64,000 bases of DNA from Kingella denitrificans ATCC 33394 (GCF_000190695.1 NZ_GL870929.1:1457393-1521392), one strand, 5' to 3'. Shown: positions 26,602-37,496, counted from the first letter of the stretch. Notes: generated by a model from the sequence alone, not told the origin. Made by a program: numbers and translations.

Positions 26602-28707
26602 TCAGCCTTTGCGTGCCGCAGTAACTTCCGCTGCAACGTGTGCAGGGGCTTCTGCGTATTTGGCAAATTCCATAGAGTAGGTTGCACGGCCTTGTGTGGC
26701 AGAACGCAGGTCGGTTGAGTAACCGAACATTTCGGCCAAAGGCACTTCGGCGCGGACTTTTTTACCGCCGATGCCGTCGTCGTCCATACCCAGTACGATG
26801 CCGCGGCGACGGTTCAAGTCGCCCATTACATCGCCCATGTACTCTTCCGGAGTTTCCACTTCAACCGCCATAATTGGCTCCAACAGCGCAGGCGATGCTT
26901 GACGCATACCTTCTTTAAACGCTTGTGAAGCAGCCAATTCGAACGCCAGTTGCGAAGAGTCCACATCATGGTAAGAACCGAATACCAGGCGGATACGTAC
27001 GTCCACCACAGGGAAGCCTGCTACCACGCCGTTTGGCAGGGTGTCGCGGATACCTTTGTCCACAGACGGGATGAATTCGCGGGGAATCACACCGCCTTTG
27101 ATTTCATCGATGAACTCGTAGCCTGCGCCACCGGGTTCCATCGGTTCCATCTCAATCACAACGTGGCCGTATTGACCTTTACCGCCGGATTGTTTCGCGT
27201 GTTTGTACTCGGCTTTAACGGCTTTGCGGATGGTCTCGCGGTATGCTACTTGAGGCGCGCCCACATTGGCTTCTACGCCGAATTCGCGCTTCATGCGGTC
27301 CACGATGATTTCCAAGTGCAGCTCGCCCATACCCGAAATAATGGTTTGGCCGGATTCTTCGTCCGTGCGAACGCGGAACGAAGGGTCTTCTTTTGCCAAG
27401 CGGTTCAAAGCGATACCCATTTTTTCTTGGTCGGCTTTGGTTTTGGGTTCAACGGCCACATGGATAACGGGCTCTGGGAACTCCATGCGTTCCAAGATGA
27501 TAGGTGCTTTTTCGTCGCACAGGGTTTCGCCTGTGGTCACGTCTTTCAGGCCGATGGCGGCGGCAATGTCGCCCGCGCGTACTTCTTCGATTTCGGTACG
27601 GTCGGCAGCAGTCATTTGCACCAAACGGCCGATACGTTCGCGCGTGCCTTTTACCGAGTTGATAACGGTATCGCCGGATTTCAATACGCCGGAATACACG
27701 CGGATGAACGTCAGGTTACCCACATATTTGTCGTTCAGCATTTTGAACGCCAAAGCGGAGAACGGAGCGTCGTCGCTGGCTTCGCGGCTGTCGGCTTCGT
27801 CAGAATCGGGGTTCATGCCTTGCACGGGCGGAATGTCGGTTGGTGCAGGCAGCAATTCAACCACTGCGTCCAACATGCGTTGCACGCCTTTGTTTTTGAA
27901 TGCGGAACCGCACAACATCGGTTGGATTTCGCCGGACAGTGTACGTTCGCGCAGCGCGGCAACGATTTCTTCCTCGGTCAGCTCTTCGCCGCCCAAGTAT
28001 TTGTCCATCAATTCTTCGTTGGCTTCGGCGGCGGCTTCAATCATGTATTGACGCCATTCTTCCGCAGTGTCCACCAAATCGGCAGGAATATCGCCGTATT
28101 CAAAGGTAACGCCTTTGTCGGCTTCGTTCCAGATGATGGCTTTCATTTTCAGCAAGTCCACCACGCCTTCAAATGCGTCTTCCGCACCCACGGGGATGAC
28201 GATAGGCACAGGGTTGGCGCGCAGGCGGGTTTTCATTTGTTCCACCACGCGGAAGAAGTTTGCGCCTTGGCGGTCCATTTTGTTCACAAATGCCAAACGT
28301 GGCACTTTGTATTTGTTGGCCTGACGCCACACGGTTTCGGATTGGGGCTGTACGCCGCCAACCGCGCAGTACACCATGACCGCGCCGTCCAAAACGCGCA
28401 TAGAGCGTTCCACTTCAACGGTAAAGTCCACGTGTCCCGGGGTGTCGATGATGTTGAAACGGTGTTCTTTGAACTGTTTCGCCATGCCGGACCAGTAGGA
28501 AGTTACGGCAGCGGAAGTAATGGTAATGCCACGCTCTTGTTCTTGTTCCATGTAGTCGGTGGTTGCCGCACCGTCATGCACTTCACCCAGTTTGTGTGTC
28601 AAACCGGTGTAGAACAGGATACGTTCGGTCGTGGTGGTTTTACCGGCGTCAATGTGAGCCGAAATACCGATGTTGCGGTACAGGCTGATGGGGGTTTTGC
28701 GAGCCAT
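26602..28707 (-). CDS. fusA: Elongation factor G
   Basis: Translational GTPase driving ribosomal translocation and, with RRF, ribosome recycling. The 701-residue product has the G1 loop [15 protein letters not shown] (residues 17-31), [13 protein letters not shown] and the domain IV/V patterns [18 protein letters not shown] and [17 protein letters not shown]. It is the last gene of an rpsL-rpsG-fusA str operon; the usual tuf gene does not follow. Start and ribosome site (GAGAGGATT) are clear. Confidence 0.98.
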   Translation of the reverse strand: MARKTPISLYRNIGISAHIDAGKTTTTERILFYTGLTHKLGEVHDGAATTDYMEQEQERGITITSAAVTSYWSGMAKQFKEHRFNIIDTPGHVDFTVEVERSMRVLDGAVMVYCAVGGVQPQSETVWRQANKYKVPRLAFVNKMDRQGANFFRVVEQMKTRLRANPVPIVIPVGAEDAFEGVVDLLKMKAIIWNEADKGVTFEYGDIPADLVDTAEEWRQYMIEAAAEANEELMDKYLGGEELTEEEIVAALRERTLSGEIQPMLCGSAFKNKGVQRMLDAVVELLPAPTDIPPVQGMNPDSDEADSREASDDAPFSALAFKMLNDKYVGNLTFIRVYSGVLKSGDTVINSVKGTRERIGRLVQMTAADRTEIEEVRAGDIAAAIGLKDVTTGETLCDEKAPIILERMEFPEPVIHVAVEPKTKADQEKMGIALNRLAKEDPSFRVRTDEESGQTIISGMGELHLEIIVDRMKREFGVEANVGAPQVAYRETIRKAVKAEYKHAKQSGGKGQYGHVVIEMEPMEPGGAGYEFIDEIKGGVIPREFIPSVDKGIRDTLPNGVVAGFPVVDVRIRLVFGSYHDVDSSQLAFELAASQAFKEGMRQASPALLEPIMAVEVETPEEYMGDVMGDLNRRRGIVLGMDDDGIGGKKVRAEVPLAEMFGYSTDLRSATQGRATYSMEFAKYAEAPAHVAAEVTAARKG

Positions 28708-28725
28708 TTGATAATCCTCTCTAGA

Positions 28726-29199
28726 TTAGAAACGGAAGTGAGAGAATGCTTTGTTGGCTTCTGCCATACGGTGCACTTCTTCGCGTTTTTTCATTGCGCC
28801 GCCACGGCCTTCTGCCGCGTCAATCAGCTCGCCCGCCAGGCGCAAATCCATGGATTTTTCGCCGCGTTTGCGTGCTGCGTCGCGCACCCAGCGCATTGCC
28901 AATGCCAAGCGGCGTGTTGCGCGCACTTCAACAGGAACTTGGTAGTTCGCACCACCTACGCGGCGGCTTTTCACTTCTACCAATGGTTTGGCATTGTTAA
29001 TCGCTTCGTTAAATACTTCGATGGCTTCTTTGCCTTGCACTTTTTTGGCAATTTGTTCCAATGCGCCGTAAACAATGCGTTCTGCAACGGCTTTTTTGCC
29101 GTCGATCATCAACACGTTCATGAATTTGGTCAATTCAACGCTGCCGAATTTAGGATCGGGCAGTACGTCGCGCTTGGGGACTTCTCTACGTCTTGGCAT
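28726..29199 (-). CDS. rpsG: Small ribosomal subunit protein uS7
   Basis: Primary 16S rRNA-binding protein that nucleates the 30S head. The 157-residue product reads [20 protein letters not shown] and contains [14 protein letters not shown] and [16 protein letters not shown], standard for S7. Middle gene of the str operon, 18 bases upstream of fusA and about 150 bases after rpsL. That rpsL-rpsG gap contains an uptake core (29290-29299). Confidence 0.98.
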   Translation of the reverse strand: MPRRREVPKRDVLPDPKFGSVELTKFMNVLMIDGKKAVAERIVYGALEQIAKKVQGKEAIEVFNEAINNAKPLVEVKSRRVGGANYQVPVEVRATRRLALAMRWVRDAARKRGEKSMDLRLAGELIDAAEGRGGAMKKREEVHRMAEANKAFSHFRF

Positions 29200-29351
29200 T
29201 TTAATTCCTTAAATCTATTCAGTTGGGGCATTCCCATGAATGTTTATTAAAACATTCACTTACTCGGCTTCAGCAAAGCTGCGTTCAAGTGCAGGCTGCC
29301 TGAAAACCGACGTGCCAGTGATTGGGGTTTATGAATTTACTCGGTGCGGGA

Positions 29352-29723
29352 TTATTTAGGGCGTTTAGCACCGTATTTAGAACGCGCTTGTTTACGGTCT
29401 TTAACACCGGCCGTATCCAAAGAACCGCGTACTGTGTGGTAACGCACACCCGGCAAGTCTTTTACACGACCGCCGCGAATCAGCACCACGCTGTGCTCTT
29501 GCAGGTTGTGGCCTTCACCGCCGATGTATGAAATAACTTCAAAACCGTTGGTCAGGCGCACTTTGCAGACTTTACGCAAAGCTGAGTTTGGTTTTTTAGG
29601 GGTTGTGGTGTACACGCGGGTGCACACGCCGCGTTTTTGCGGGCACGCTTCCAGCGCGGGAACTTTGTTCACATAAACGGGCTTTTTACGGCCTTTGCGA
29701 ACCAATTGGTTAATCGTTGGCAT
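29352..29723 (-). CDS. rpsL: Small ribosomal subunit protein uS12
   Basis: Decoding-centre protein. The 123-residue product has [20 protein letters not shown] and [13 protein letters not shown]. The two positions whose change usually gives streptomycin resistance, Lys43 and Lys88, are the wild-type lysines here. First gene of the str operon, preceded by a strong promoter (29777-29806) and a leader hairpin (29748-29770). Confidence 0.98.
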   Translation of the reverse strand: MPTINQLVRKGRKKPVYVNKVPALEACPQKRGVCTRVYTTTPKKPNSALRKVCKVRLTNGFEVISYIGGEGHNLQEHSVVLIRGGRVKDLPGVRYHTVRGSLDTAGVKDRKQARSKYGAKRPK

Positions 29724-29747
29724 ATTTTTATTCCTGTTGAAAAATAT

Positions 29748-29770
29748 CTTGCCGGCACCATGCCAGCAAG
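29748..29770 (-). promoter_or_regulatory. Leader hairpin of the str operon
   Basis: CTTGCTGGC and GCCGGCAAG on the coding strand pair over 9 positions (one G-T) around a 5-base loop, between the promoter and the rpsL start. Could be a regulatory leader structure; no U tract follows, so it is not a classic terminator. Confidence 0.45.
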
Positions 29771-29776
29771 CCGAGC

Positions 29777-29806
29777 ATTATCGCGCTATAACAAACAGTT
29801 TGTCAA
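29777..29806 (-). promoter_or_regulatory. Sigma-70 promoter of the rpsL-rpsG-fusA operon
   Basis: On the minus strand a perfect -35 TTGACA (29801-29806) is followed after 18 bases by GATAAT (29777-29782). The expected start site falls just before the leader hairpin. Confidence 0.75.
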
Positions 29807-29827
29807 TCTATTGTGTTGTTTGGCGGG

Positions 29828-29873
29828 GTGCAGGCTGCTTTTTGTGTCCGATTTGCCGCAAAGCAGCCTGCAC
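29828..29873. repeat. Uptake-sequence inverted pair, T tracts inside
   Basis: GTGCAGGCTGCTTTTTG and GCAAAGCAGCCTGCAC lie in the divergent gap between rpsL and mutS. No gene ends here, so a terminator role is unlikely. Confidence 0.7.
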
Positions 29874-29939
29874 GGAAAATGTGCAGGCGGCGCAAAAACC
29901 GTTAAAATCTGCGGGCGACACGAAATATCGGGAAAATTT

Positions 29940-32477
29940 ATGACGATCAAACCCCTTTCGCCCATGATGCAGCAATACCTTGCGATTAAAGCCGAGCACC
30001 AAGACAAACTGGTGTTTTACCGCATGGGTGATTTTTACGAACTTTTTTTCGATGACGCGGTGAAGGCGGCGAAGCTGCTGGACATCACGCTCACCACGCG
30101 CGGCCAGTGCAACGGCGAACCCATCAAGATGGCAGGCGTGCCGTATCACGCGGCGGAGCAATATTTGGTGAAACTGGTGAAACTGGGCGAAAGCGTGGCG
30201 ATTTGCGAACAGGTCGGCGAAGTGGGCGCGGGCAAGGTGGTGGAGCGCAAAGTCGTGCGCATCGTTACTGCCGGCACGCTGACGGATTCCGCCCTGCTGG
30301 AAGACAAGCAGACCAACCGCATTGCTGCGTTGTTTGCCGGCAAAAAGCAGGCTGCATTGGCTTGGGCGGCGCTGGAAAGCGGCGAATTCTGCGTCAAAAT
30401 CATCCCGATTGAACGGCTGGCGGACGAATTGGCGCGGCTGCAAGTGTCGGAACTTTTGGCGGATGCGGCGTTCAAGTTGCCCGAAAATTGCCCGAAAATT
30501 CCCGTGAGCCGCCTGCACCATTGGCAGTTTGCGCCCGATGCGGCGTTCGCTTTGCTGACCGATTATTTCGGCTGTCAGGATTTGCGCGCGTTCGGATTGG
30601 ATTTGGCGCAGCATTCGGCGGCAATTTCGGCGGCCGGCGCGCTGCTCAATTATTTAAAAACCACGCAAAACCAACTGCCGCCGCACATGGACGCGCTGGT
30701 GCTGGAGCACGAAAGCCAATTTGTGGCGATGAATGCGGCCACGCGGCGCAATCTGGAAGTCACGCAAACCTTGCAGGGGCAGCCTGCACCCACGCTGTTT
30801 TCCGTGTTGGACAACTGTATGACGAACATGGGCAGCCGCCTGCTGGCGCATTGGCTGCATCATCCGCTGCGCCACCGCCCGCACATTCAGGCGCGGTTGG
30901 ATGCGGTGGAAGCCTTGCGCCGACACGGGGGCGATGACGTTGCAGGCTGCCTGAAAAAGATGGCCGACATCGAACGCATTGCCGCGCGGATTGCGCTGGG
31001 TTCGGCACGGCCGCGCGATTTGTCGGCGCTGCGCGACAGCCTGTCGGTCTTGCAGGATATTCATCTGCCGCAAAGCAGCCTGCTGGACACGCTTGCAGGC
31101 TGCTTTCCCGAAACGCAGGGCGTTGCCAAGCTGTTGCAGGCTGCTTTGCTGCCCGAGCCTTCCGTGTGGCTGAAAGATGGCGGCGTCATCAACCACGGCT
31201 ACCACGCCGAACTGGACGAACTGCGCCATTTGCAGACGCACGGCGACGATGCGTTGCGCGAACTGGAAGAGCGCGAACGGCAGCGTACGCAGTTGTCCAC
31301 ATTGAAAGTGGAATACAACCGTGTGCACGGGTTTTATATCGAATTGTCGAAAAATCAGGCAGAAGAAGCGCCGGCCGATTACCAGCGCCGACAAACGCTG
31401 AAAAACACCGAGCGCTTCATCACGCCCGAACTCAAAGCTTTTGAAGACAAGTTTCTGGCGGCACAGGAGCGCGCGCTGGCGTTGGAAAAAACCTTGTTCG
31501 AGCAACTTTTGGGCAGTCTGCAAACCGAGTTGCCCCGCATTCAGAAGGCCGCCAAAGCCGCCGCCACGCTGGATGTGCTGGACGGTTTCGCCCGCACCGC
31601 ACGGGAGCGGCAATACACCATGCCCGAATTTTGCAGCGGCAGCGAAATCCATATCCGCGCCGGACGGCACCCTGTGGTGGAGCGGCAGGTGGCGCATTTC
31701 ACGCCGAACGATACGGATTTGGACGAAGCGCGGAAACTCTGCCTGCTCACCGGCCCGAACATGGGCGGCAAATCCACTTATATGCGGCAAACCGCGCTGA
31801 TTGTGCTTTTGGCGCACACGGGCAGCTTCGTGCCGGCCGAGCATGCCAAAATCGGCAGCATCGACCAGATATTCACGCGCATCGGAGCCAGCGACGATTT
31901 GGCGGGCAACCGCTCCACGTTTATGGTGGAAATGTCCGAAACCGCCTATATCCTGCACAACGCCACGCCGCAATCGCTGGTGTTGATGGACGAAGTGGGG
32001 CGCGGCACGTCCACGTTCGACGGGCTGGCATTGGCGCATGCCGCCGCCGAACATTTGTTGCAGAAAAACGGCTCTTTGAGCCTGTTTGCCACGCATTATT
32101 TCGAGCTGACCCAGTTGCCCAACCAATATGCCGCCGCGTTCAACAGCCATTTGTCGGCGTTGGAGCAGGGGCACGACATCGTGTTTCTGCACAATGTGCA
32201 AAACGGTGCCGCCGAAAAAAGCTACGGCATTGCCGTGGCGAAACTGGCCGGATTACCCGCGCGCGCGTTGAAGGCGGCGCAGCGGCAGCTCAAACAGCTG
32301 GAACAGCAAACCGCCGACCGCCAACTGGATTTGTTTGCCGCGCCGCCGGAAGAAGCGGACGCGCCCGTTGCCGAAAATCCTGTGTTGCAGCAGCTGGCCG
32401 CCGTGAATCCGGACGAGCTCACGCCGCGGCAGGCGCTGGACGTGCTGTATCGGCTCAAAGCGGCGGCGGAAGAATGA
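29940..32477 (+). CDS. mutS: DNA mismatch repair protein MutS
   Basis: ATPase that recognises mismatches and starts repair. The 845-residue product begins [20 protein letters not shown], has the mismatch-reading FYE motif in [12 protein letters not shown], the ATPase P-loop [16 protein letters not shown] (about residues 603-618), [16 protein letters not shown] and a C-terminal dimerisation end. I use the ATG at 29940; the frame is open upstream but through uptake sequence. The gene carries a cluster of uptake cores and variants (30345, 30780, 30940, 31075, 31095, 31135), two of which form a terminator-shaped hairpin within the coding sequence. Confidence 0.97.
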   Translation: MTIKPLSPMMQQYLAIKAEHQDKLVFYRMGDFYELFFDDAVKAAKLLDITLTTRGQCNGEPIKMAGVPYHAAEQYLVKLVKLGESVAICEQVGEVGAGKVVERKVVRIVTAGTLTDSALLEDKQTNRIAALFAGKKQAALAWAALESGEFCVKIIPIERLADELARLQVSELLADAAFKLPENCPKIPVSRLHHWQFAPDAAFALLTDYFGCQDLRAFGLDLAQHSAAISAAGALLNYLKTTQNQLPPHMDALVLEHESQFVAMNAATRRNLEVTQTLQGQPAPTLFSVLDNCMTNMGSRLLAHWLHHPLRHRPHIQARLDAVEALRRHGGDDVAGCLKKMADIERIAARIALGSARPRDLSALRDSLSVLQDIHLPQSSLLDTLAGCFPETQGVAKLLQAALLPEPSVWLKDGGVINHGYHAELDELRHLQTHGDDALRELEERERQRTQLSTLKVEYNRVHGFYIELSKNQAEEAPADYQRRQTLKNTERFITPELKAFEDKFLAAQERALALEKTLFEQLLGSLQTELPRIQKAAKAAATLDVLDGFARTARERQYTMPEFCSGSEIHIRAGRHPVVERQVAHFTPNDTDLDEARKLCLLTGPNMGGKSTYMRQTALIVLLAHTGSFVPAEHAKIGSIDQIFTRIGASDDLAGNRSTFMVEMSETAYILHNATPQSLVLMDEVGRGTSTFDGLALAHAAAEHLLQKNGSLSLFATHYFELTQLPNQYAAAFNSHLSALEQGHDIVFLHNVQNGAAEKSYGIAVAKLAGLPARALKAAQRQLKQLEQQTADRQLDLFAAPPEEADAPVAENPVLQQLAAVNPDELTPRQALDVLYRLKAAAEE
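31072..31106 (+). repeat. Terminator-shaped uptake-sequence hairpin inside mutS
   Basis: AAAGCAGCCTGC (31072-31083) and GCAGGCTGCTTT (31095-31106) form a perfect 12-bp stem with an 11-base loop in the coding sequence (residues around 380-390, [12 protein letters not shown]). Arms are in the same orientation as the intergenic terminators, ending in TTT. Confidence 0.8.
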
Positions 32478-32480
32478 ATA

Positions 32481-32523
32481 AAAGCAGCCTGCACGTCTCA
32501 AATTCAAAGTGCAGGCTGCTTTT
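32481..32523 (+). terminator. Uptake-sequence inverted pair
   Basis: AAAAGCAGCCTGCAC and GTGCAGGCTGCTTTTC right after the mutS stop. Confidence 0.85.
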
Positions 32524-32642
32524 CATTGGCGGTAAATCATCAATCAATTCAATTCAATGAGTATTAACAAATCAAAAGAAAAACAATATGCTGCCGTGTT
32601 GTTCCTCACTCCTGCCTCCCTCGTCAACAAAGGATTTTCATC

Positions 32643-33386
32643 ATGAAAAAAACGATTTTTACTGCCCTGCTGACATTGTTTATTGCCGCCTGTGATAATG
32701 GATTGTCGGTTGATATGACCGCGCGCCCTAAGAATGAGAGCTCGTCAAGTAATTCGGCCAGTTCTGTCAGTGTTGATCCCGTCAAGCAGTCCGCCACGCT
32801 GCACACTTCTATTGAGCCGAACACGCCGAAAACCGCGGATTGGACGCCGCTGTTTAAGTATTTGGAAACGGACGGGTGCGCTTCAGACAATCGCCCGCCG
32901 GAATTAGCGCGGTTGATAAAAAGTATGGAAGCTGTAACAACGGACCCCAAAACCGGACGTACTATTTCTTCGGGTAAAGTTGCCGTGCCGAAAGGTTATG
33001 AAAATGCTGTCGGGCGTGTGATGGACGATCATTCGGGCGACTTCGTCAAACTATCTGTCCGCGGGACTTATCATGGGCTTCCGGTGAAAGAATTGGTGTT
33101 GGTGGCAATAGGGGATTCCGTAACGCATTATTTGGTGTTGGATGTGCCGCTTGCCGAGGCCAAAGACAAATTGCGCCGTGTGCGTTACGCCATACCGAAA
33201 ACCCTGTCGGCCGACAGACGAGTAGCGTTGAAACTGTTTGAAGAAATGGGTGGCGGGAAAGCGGATGCTCATGATATGGCAAGTTTCTTAAAAGGCTATC
33301 AGGCGTATGTCGATAGTTACGACGGCAATGATTACGGGGAAGAGATGAAAGGGAAAGCCGTATTGGCGTGTGACGGCGGTTTTTAA
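32643..33386 (+). CDS. Lipoprotein, unknown function
   Basis: A 247-residue predicted lipoprotein with lipobox IAAC (Cys17), a Ser-rich low-complexity linker (NESSSSNSASSVSVD) and a C-terminal globular domain from about residue 60 (WTPLFKYLETDGCASD...VLACDGGF) with two cysteines that could form a disulfide. No family recognised. Flanked by hairpins, so probably monocistronic. The codon mix is somewhat richer in A+T than the neighbours. Confidence 0.75.
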   Translation: MKKTIFTALLTLFIAACDNGLSVDMTARPKNESSSSNSASSVSVDPVKQSATLHTSIEPNTPKTADWTPLFKYLETDGCASDNRPPELARLIKSMEAVTTDPKTGRTISSGKVAVPKGYENAVGRVMDDHSGDFVKLSVRGTYHGLPVKELVLVAIGDSVTHYLVLDVPLAEAKDKLRRVRYAIPKTLSADRRVALKLFEEMGGGKADAHDMASFLKGYQAYVDSYDGNDYGEEMKGKAVLACDGGF

Positions 33387-33397
33387 TCCTGCGCCCT

Positions 33398-33444
33398 AAA
33401 AAGCAGCCTGCACTTTAAAGATGGGAAGGTGCAGGCTGCTTTTT
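33398..33444 (+). terminator. Uptake-sequence inverted pair
   Basis: AAAAAGCAGCCTGCAC and GTGCAGGCTGCTTTTTCC after the lipoprotein stop. A further core (GGCAGCCTGCA) sits 15 bases on. Confidence 0.85.
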
Positions 33445-33542
33445 CCCTGCCACCAAGGCAGCCTGCAAAATCGTTCCGCGCTAAAAGCGTGTTTTCATGT
33501 TAAAATTGCACATTTTTTCATTTCATCAAACGGAAGCCCAGT

Positions 33543-36251
33543 ATGACCGGCGCGAACGACCACCAATTTGCCAAAGAAACCATCCCCGTCAGCCTTGAAG
33601 ACGAGATGAAAAAGTCCTATCTGGACTACGCCATGTCCGTCATCGTCGGGCGCGCGCTGCCCGATGTGCGCGACGGCCTGAAACCCGTGCACCGCCGCGT
33701 GCTGTACGCCATGCACGAGCTGAAAAACAACTGGAACAGCGCATACAAAAAATCCGCCCGCGTGGTCGGCGACGTTATCGGTAAATACCACCCGCACGGC
33801 GATTCCGCGGTGTACCAAACCATTGTCCGCATGGCACAGCCGTTTTCCATGCGCTATATGCTGGTGGACGGGCAGGGCAACTTCGGCTCGGTGGACGGCG
33901 ACGCGGCCGCGGCCATGCGTTATACCGAAATCCGCATGGCGAAAATCGCCCACGAAATGTTGGCCGACATTGAAGAAGAAACCGTCAATTTCGGCGACAA
34001 CTACGACGGCAGCGAACGCGAACCGCTGGTGCTGCCCACACGCTTCCCCGCCCTGTTGGTGAACGGCTCCGAAGGCATTGCCGTGGGCATGGCCACCAGC
34101 ATTCCGCCGCACAACCTGCGCGACACGCTTGCAGGCTGCCTGAAACTTTTGAACGACCCCGAAACCGGCATCGATGAACTCATCGACATCGTCAAAGCCC
34201 CCGATTTCCCCACCGGCGCCACCATTTATGGCTTGACCGGCATCCGCGCGGGCTACCAGACCGGCCGCGGCCGCGTGGTCATCCGCAGCAAATCGCATAT
34301 CGAGCCCATCGGCAAAAACGGTGAGCGCGAAGCGATTGTGGTCGATGAAATCCCGTATCAGGTGAACAAATCCAAGCTGGTGGAAAAAATCGGCGAATTG
34401 GTGCGCGAAAAAACCGTGGAAGGCATTGCCGAGTTGCGCGACGAATCCGACAAAGACGGCACGCGCATCGTCATCGAACTCAAACGCGGCGAAAACGCCG
34501 AAGTGGTGCTGAACCAGCTGTACAAACTCACTCAGCTGCAAGACACATTCAGCATCAACATGGTTGCGCTGGTGGACGGTCAGCCACGCCTGCTGAATTT
34601 GAAGCAGATTTTGAACGAATTCCTGCGCCACCGCCGCGAAGTCGTCACGCGCCGCACCCTGTTCCGCCTGAAAAAGGCGCGCGCCGAAGGGCATATTGCC
34701 GAAGGCAAGGCGGTTGCGCTGTCGAATATTGACGAAATGATTGCGCTGATTAAGGCCTCAGCCGACGTGGACGCCGCGCGCGAAGCCCTGATGGGGCGCG
34801 CATGGCAGTCTGCTTTGGTGAGCGAAATGTTGAGCCGCAGCGACTTGGATTTGACCTTGGCGCGCCCCGAATGGCTGCCTGAAAACCGCGGCCTGCACCC
34901 GGACGGCTATTGGCTGTCGGACGAACAGGCGCGCGCCATCCTGCGCATGAGCCTGCGTAACCTGACCGGCCTGGATCAAGACGAAATTGTGAAAGAATAC
35001 AAGTCTTTAATGGATATTATTATGGACTTGCTGGACATTCTGGCCAAACCCGAACGCGTGCGCCAAATCATCGAGGGCGAACTGGTGGAAATGCAAACCC
35101 AGTTCGGCGACGAACGCCGCAGCGAAATCAACCCGTTCGGCGGCGGCGACATTGCCGACGAAGACCTGATTCCGCCGCGCGAAATGGTGGTAACGCTCAC
35201 CCACGGTGGCTACATCAAAACCCAGCCCACCAGCGATTACCAAGCGCAAAAACGCGGCGGGCGCGGCAAACAGGCGGCCGCCACCAAAGACGAAGACTTC
35301 ATCGAAACCCTGTTTGTGGCGAACACGCACGATTATCTGATGTGCTTCACCAATTTGGGCCGCTGCCACTGGATTAAGGTGTATCGCCTGCCCGAAGGCG
35401 GCCGCAATTCGCGCGGACGGCCGATTAACAACGTCATCCAGTTGGACGACGGCGAAAAAGTCTCCGCCATCCTGCCCGTGCGCGAATTCCCCGAAGACGA
35501 ATACGTCTTCTTCGCCACCGCGATGGGCGTGGTGAAAAAAGTGCAGCTGTCCGCGTTTAAAAACGTCAGCGTCAAAGGCATCAAAGCCATCGCCCTTAAA
35601 GAAGGCGACAGCCTGGTGGGCGTGGCGAAAACCAGCGGCAGCAGCGACATCATGCTGTTCTCAAACTTAGGCAAAGCCATCCGCTTCAACGAATACTGGG
35701 CGGGCGGCGCAGGCGATGAAGACGAAGCCGAAAACGACGTTTCAGGCAGCCTGCAACAAGACGAAGAAGACGGCGGCGAAACCGAATTCAACCTGCAAAC
35801 CAACAAAGGCGTGCGCCCCAGCGGACGCGGCAGCGGCGGCCTGCGCGGCATGAGGCTGCCTGAAAACGGCCGCATCGTCAGCCTGCTCACCGCTGAAATC
35901 GGCAGCGATTTGCAGGTGCTCACTGCCACCCAAAACGGCTACGGCAAACGCACGCCGATTGCCGATTACACCCGCAAAGGAAAAGGCGGCCAGGGCATCA
36001 TCGCCATCGACACAGGCGAGCGCAACGGCGAACTCATCGGTGCGGTACTCGTTTCCCCGGCGGACGATTTGATGCTCATCACTTCCGGCGGCGTGCTCAT
36101 CCGCACCAAAGTGGAACAGGTGCGCGAAACCGGCCGTGCCGCCGCCGGTGTCCGCCTGATTAATTTGGATGAAGGCACCACGCTGGTGTCGCTGGAACGC
36201 GTGGCCGAAAGCGAAGAAGACGAAGCGGAAGCCGCAGAGGGTGAAGCATAG
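33543..36251 (+). CDS. gyrA: DNA gyrase subunit A
   Basis: Breakage-reunion subunit of DNA gyrase. The 902-residue product has the catalytic tyrosine Tyr127 ([10 protein letters not shown]), a GyrA box QKRGGRGK in the C-terminal DNA-wrapping domain, and an acidic insertion near residues 720-760 of the kind found in neisserial GyrA. In the quinolone-determining region the sequence is [17 protein letters not shown]: Ser88 (equivalent of E. coli Ser83) is wild-type, but the residue matching Asp87 is Gln92. Uptake cores or variants lie inside (34130, 35742, 35856). A hairpin follows the stop. Confidence 0.97.
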   Translation: MTGANDHQFAKETIPVSLEDEMKKSYLDYAMSVIVGRALPDVRDGLKPVHRRVLYAMHELKNNWNSAYKKSARVVGDVIGKYHPHGDSAVYQTIVRMAQPFSMRYMLVDGQGNFGSVDGDAAAAMRYTEIRMAKIAHEMLADIEEETVNFGDNYDGSEREPLVLPTRFPALLVNGSEGIAVGMATSIPPHNLRDTLAGCLKLLNDPETGIDELIDIVKAPDFPTGATIYGLTGIRAGYQTGRGRVVIRSKSHIEPIGKNGEREAIVVDEIPYQVNKSKLVEKIGELVREKTVEGIAELRDESDKDGTRIVIELKRGENAEVVLNQLYKLTQLQDTFSINMVALVDGQPRLLNLKQILNEFLRHRREVVTRRTLFRLKKARAEGHIAEGKAVALSNIDEMIALIKASADVDAAREALMGRAWQSALVSEMLSRSDLDLTLARPEWLPENRGLHPDGYWLSDEQARAILRMSLRNLTGLDQDEIVKEYKSLMDIIMDLLDILAKPERVRQIIEGELVEMQTQFGDERRSEINPFGGGDIADEDLIPPREMVVTLTHGGYIKTQPTSDYQAQKRGGRGKQAAATKDEDFIETLFVANTHDYLMCFTNLGRCHWIKVYRLPEGGRNSRGRPINNVIQLDDGEKVSAILPVREFPEDEYVFFATAMGVVKKVQLSAFKNVSVKGIKAIALKEGDSLVGVAKTSGSSDIMLFSNLGKAIRFNEYWAGGAGDEDEAENDVSGSLQQDEEDGGETEFNLQTNKGVRPSGRGSGGLRGMRLPENGRIVSLLTAEIGSDLQVLTATQNGYGKRTPIADYTRKGKGGQGIIAIDTGERNGELIGAVLVSPADDLMLITSGGVLIRTKVEQVRETGRAAAGVRLINLDEGTTLVSLERVAESEEDEAEAAEGEA

Positions 36252-36256
36252 GCAAG

Positions 36257-36302
36257 GAAAGCAGCCTGCACTTTGATTTTCCAAGGCGCAGGCTGCTTTT
36301 TT
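36257..36302 (+). terminator. Uptake-sequence inverted pair, one arm variant
   Basis: GAAAGCAGCCTGCAC and GCGCAGGCTGCTTTTTTC after gyrA; the second arm has GCGC for GTGC. Confidence 0.8.
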
Positions 36303-36384
36303 CGTATCCGCCGCGCCTTTATCCAAACCCAAATCGTTTGTGGTACACTCTCCGTGTTTCCCCATCGTAACGTAAGGATTTTGT

Positions 36385-36789
36385 ATGAAAACCATGACCA
36401 AACTTGTTTCCACATTTGCCGTGTCGCTGCTGCTGGCTGCCTGTTCGGGCAAATCGCCCGAAGACACCGCCAAAAAATTTGTCAGCGAAATTTATAACGG
36501 CAATGCCGATGCGGTGGTCGCCATGGTGCATTTGGACGATGCGGACAAACAAAAACCGGGCGTACAAGAAATGCTGAGCGGCAAAATCAAGGCGGGTGTG
36601 GCCGAGCAGAAAGCATTTGCCGAGCAGCAGGGCGGTGTGGAGAGCATTACCGCAGAACCTGCCGCCATCGACCCGAAAGACAACAACCGTGCCAACGTGA
36701 ACGTGAAAACGCAGTTCAAAAGCGGCAAAACCCACACGGACAGGGTGCGCCTGATTAGCGTGGACGGCACATGGAAAATCCGCCTGTAA
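36385..36789 (+). CDS. DUF4878-like lipoprotein
   Basis: A 134-residue lipoprotein with lipobox LAAC (Cys20). The mature part begins GKSPEDTAKKFVSEIYNGNADAV, the opening of the DUF4878/NTF2-like lipoprotein family, and ends in a beta-rich TDRVRLISVDGTWKIRL. Role unknown; such domains often bind small ligands or act in envelope assembly. A TACACT box at 36344-36349 may belong to its promoter. Its last 19 bases overlap the next gene, suggesting co-translation with the cysteine hydrolase. Confidence 0.8.
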   Translation: MKTMTKLVSTFAVSLLLAACSGKSPEDTAKKFVSEIYNGNADAVVAMVHLDDADKQKPGVQEMLSGKIKAGVAEQKAFAEQQGGVESITAEPAAIDPKDNNRANVNVKTQFKSGKTHTDRVRLISVDGTWKIRL

Positions 36790-37403
36790 ACCAACCCAAA
36801 CGCCGCCTGCTCCGATGGGCGGCGGTTTTTGTTGTGTGCCTGGCAGTGTGGGTGGTTTGGCTGCAAAAGCAGCCTGCACCCCGCGCCGTGCCGCTGCCAG
36901 ATGTTTCGCGGCTGGAACCGGGCGATTGGGTTTTCCGCAGCGGCATTTCCGCCGACAGCCGCGTGATTAAAAGCATCAGCCGCAGCCGCTATTCGCACAT
37001 CGGCATAATTGTGCAGACCGTGCCGCAAGTGGTTGTGGCGCATGCCGCCACCGATGACGACCCGAAGCATCCCGACCAAGTGCTGCTCACGCAGCTGGAC
37101 GAATTTGCCGCCGCCGACAAGGCCGACGGCATTGCCGTGGCGCGCCCCAAATTTCTCACCACGCCGCAACGACGGCAGGCCGCACAATCCGCCGCCGTGC
37201 AACGGGGCAGGCCGTTTGTGCTGGCCGCGCGCGACCGGCAGCCGTATTACTGCACCTTGCTGCTGCTGGAAGCCGTCCGCCCGCACGCGCCGCAGTTTTC
37301 GCCGCAATGGCAATATCTGGACATGGCCGTGTTCCGCGGCGAATATCTGTTTCCCGAAGCCTTCATGCACGAAAACGTTGAATGGATATACCGCAGCGAA
37401 TAG
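36771..37403 (+). CDS. YiiX/YebB-like papain-fold (NlpC/P60-type) cysteine hydrolase, membrane anchored
   Basis: A 210-residue protein: a single N-terminal transmembrane helix (about residues 14-32) and an exported catalytic domain. The permuted NlpC/P60 arrangement is visible: GDWVFRSG, the catalytic His76 in RYSHIGIIV, and the cysteine Cys161 in QPYYCTLLLLEA. Substrate unknown; relatives are proposed to hydrolyse amide bonds in lipids or peptidoglycan. An uptake core just after the helix encodes QKQPAP, forming part of the linker. It overlaps the lipoprotein gene and they probably work as a unit. Confidence 0.78.
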   Translation: MENPPVNQPKRRLLRWAAVFVVCLAVWVVWLQKQPAPRAVPLPDVSRLEPGDWVFRSGISADSRVIKSISRSRYSHIGIIVQTVPQVVVAHAATDDDPKHPDQVLLTQLDEFAAADKADGIAVARPKFLTTPQRRQAAQSAAVQRGRPFVLAARDRQPYYCTLLLLEAVRPHAPQFSPQWQYLDMAVFRGEYLFPEAFMHENVEWIYRSE

Positions 37404-37421
37404 GGCGTATTCGGACGGTTT

Positions 37422-37447
37422 TATGGCGTATCGCCGCTATTCCTGCG
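37422..37447. repeat. Short palindromic repeat, copy 2
   Basis: TATGGCGTATCGCCGCTATT; a diverged copy of the family at 39632-39656, lacking the CCCAC end. An uptake-sequence pair follows about 50 bases on, as at 39729. Confidence 0.45.
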
Positions 37448-37496
37448 TTTTAAAGGTAGGAGGCTGACGGTTTTTGCCCCACACCTTCGACCGCAT

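Noticed and set aside
26950..29250. Long open frame (766 codons) opposite fusA and rpsG
   Set aside because: It is antisense to conserved genes and shows low-complexity His/Phe/Ala-rich translation typical of a shadow of biased codon use.
30654..32201. Open frame of 515 codons opposite mutS
   Set aside because: Shadow of the real gene; no domain pattern and no ribosome site.
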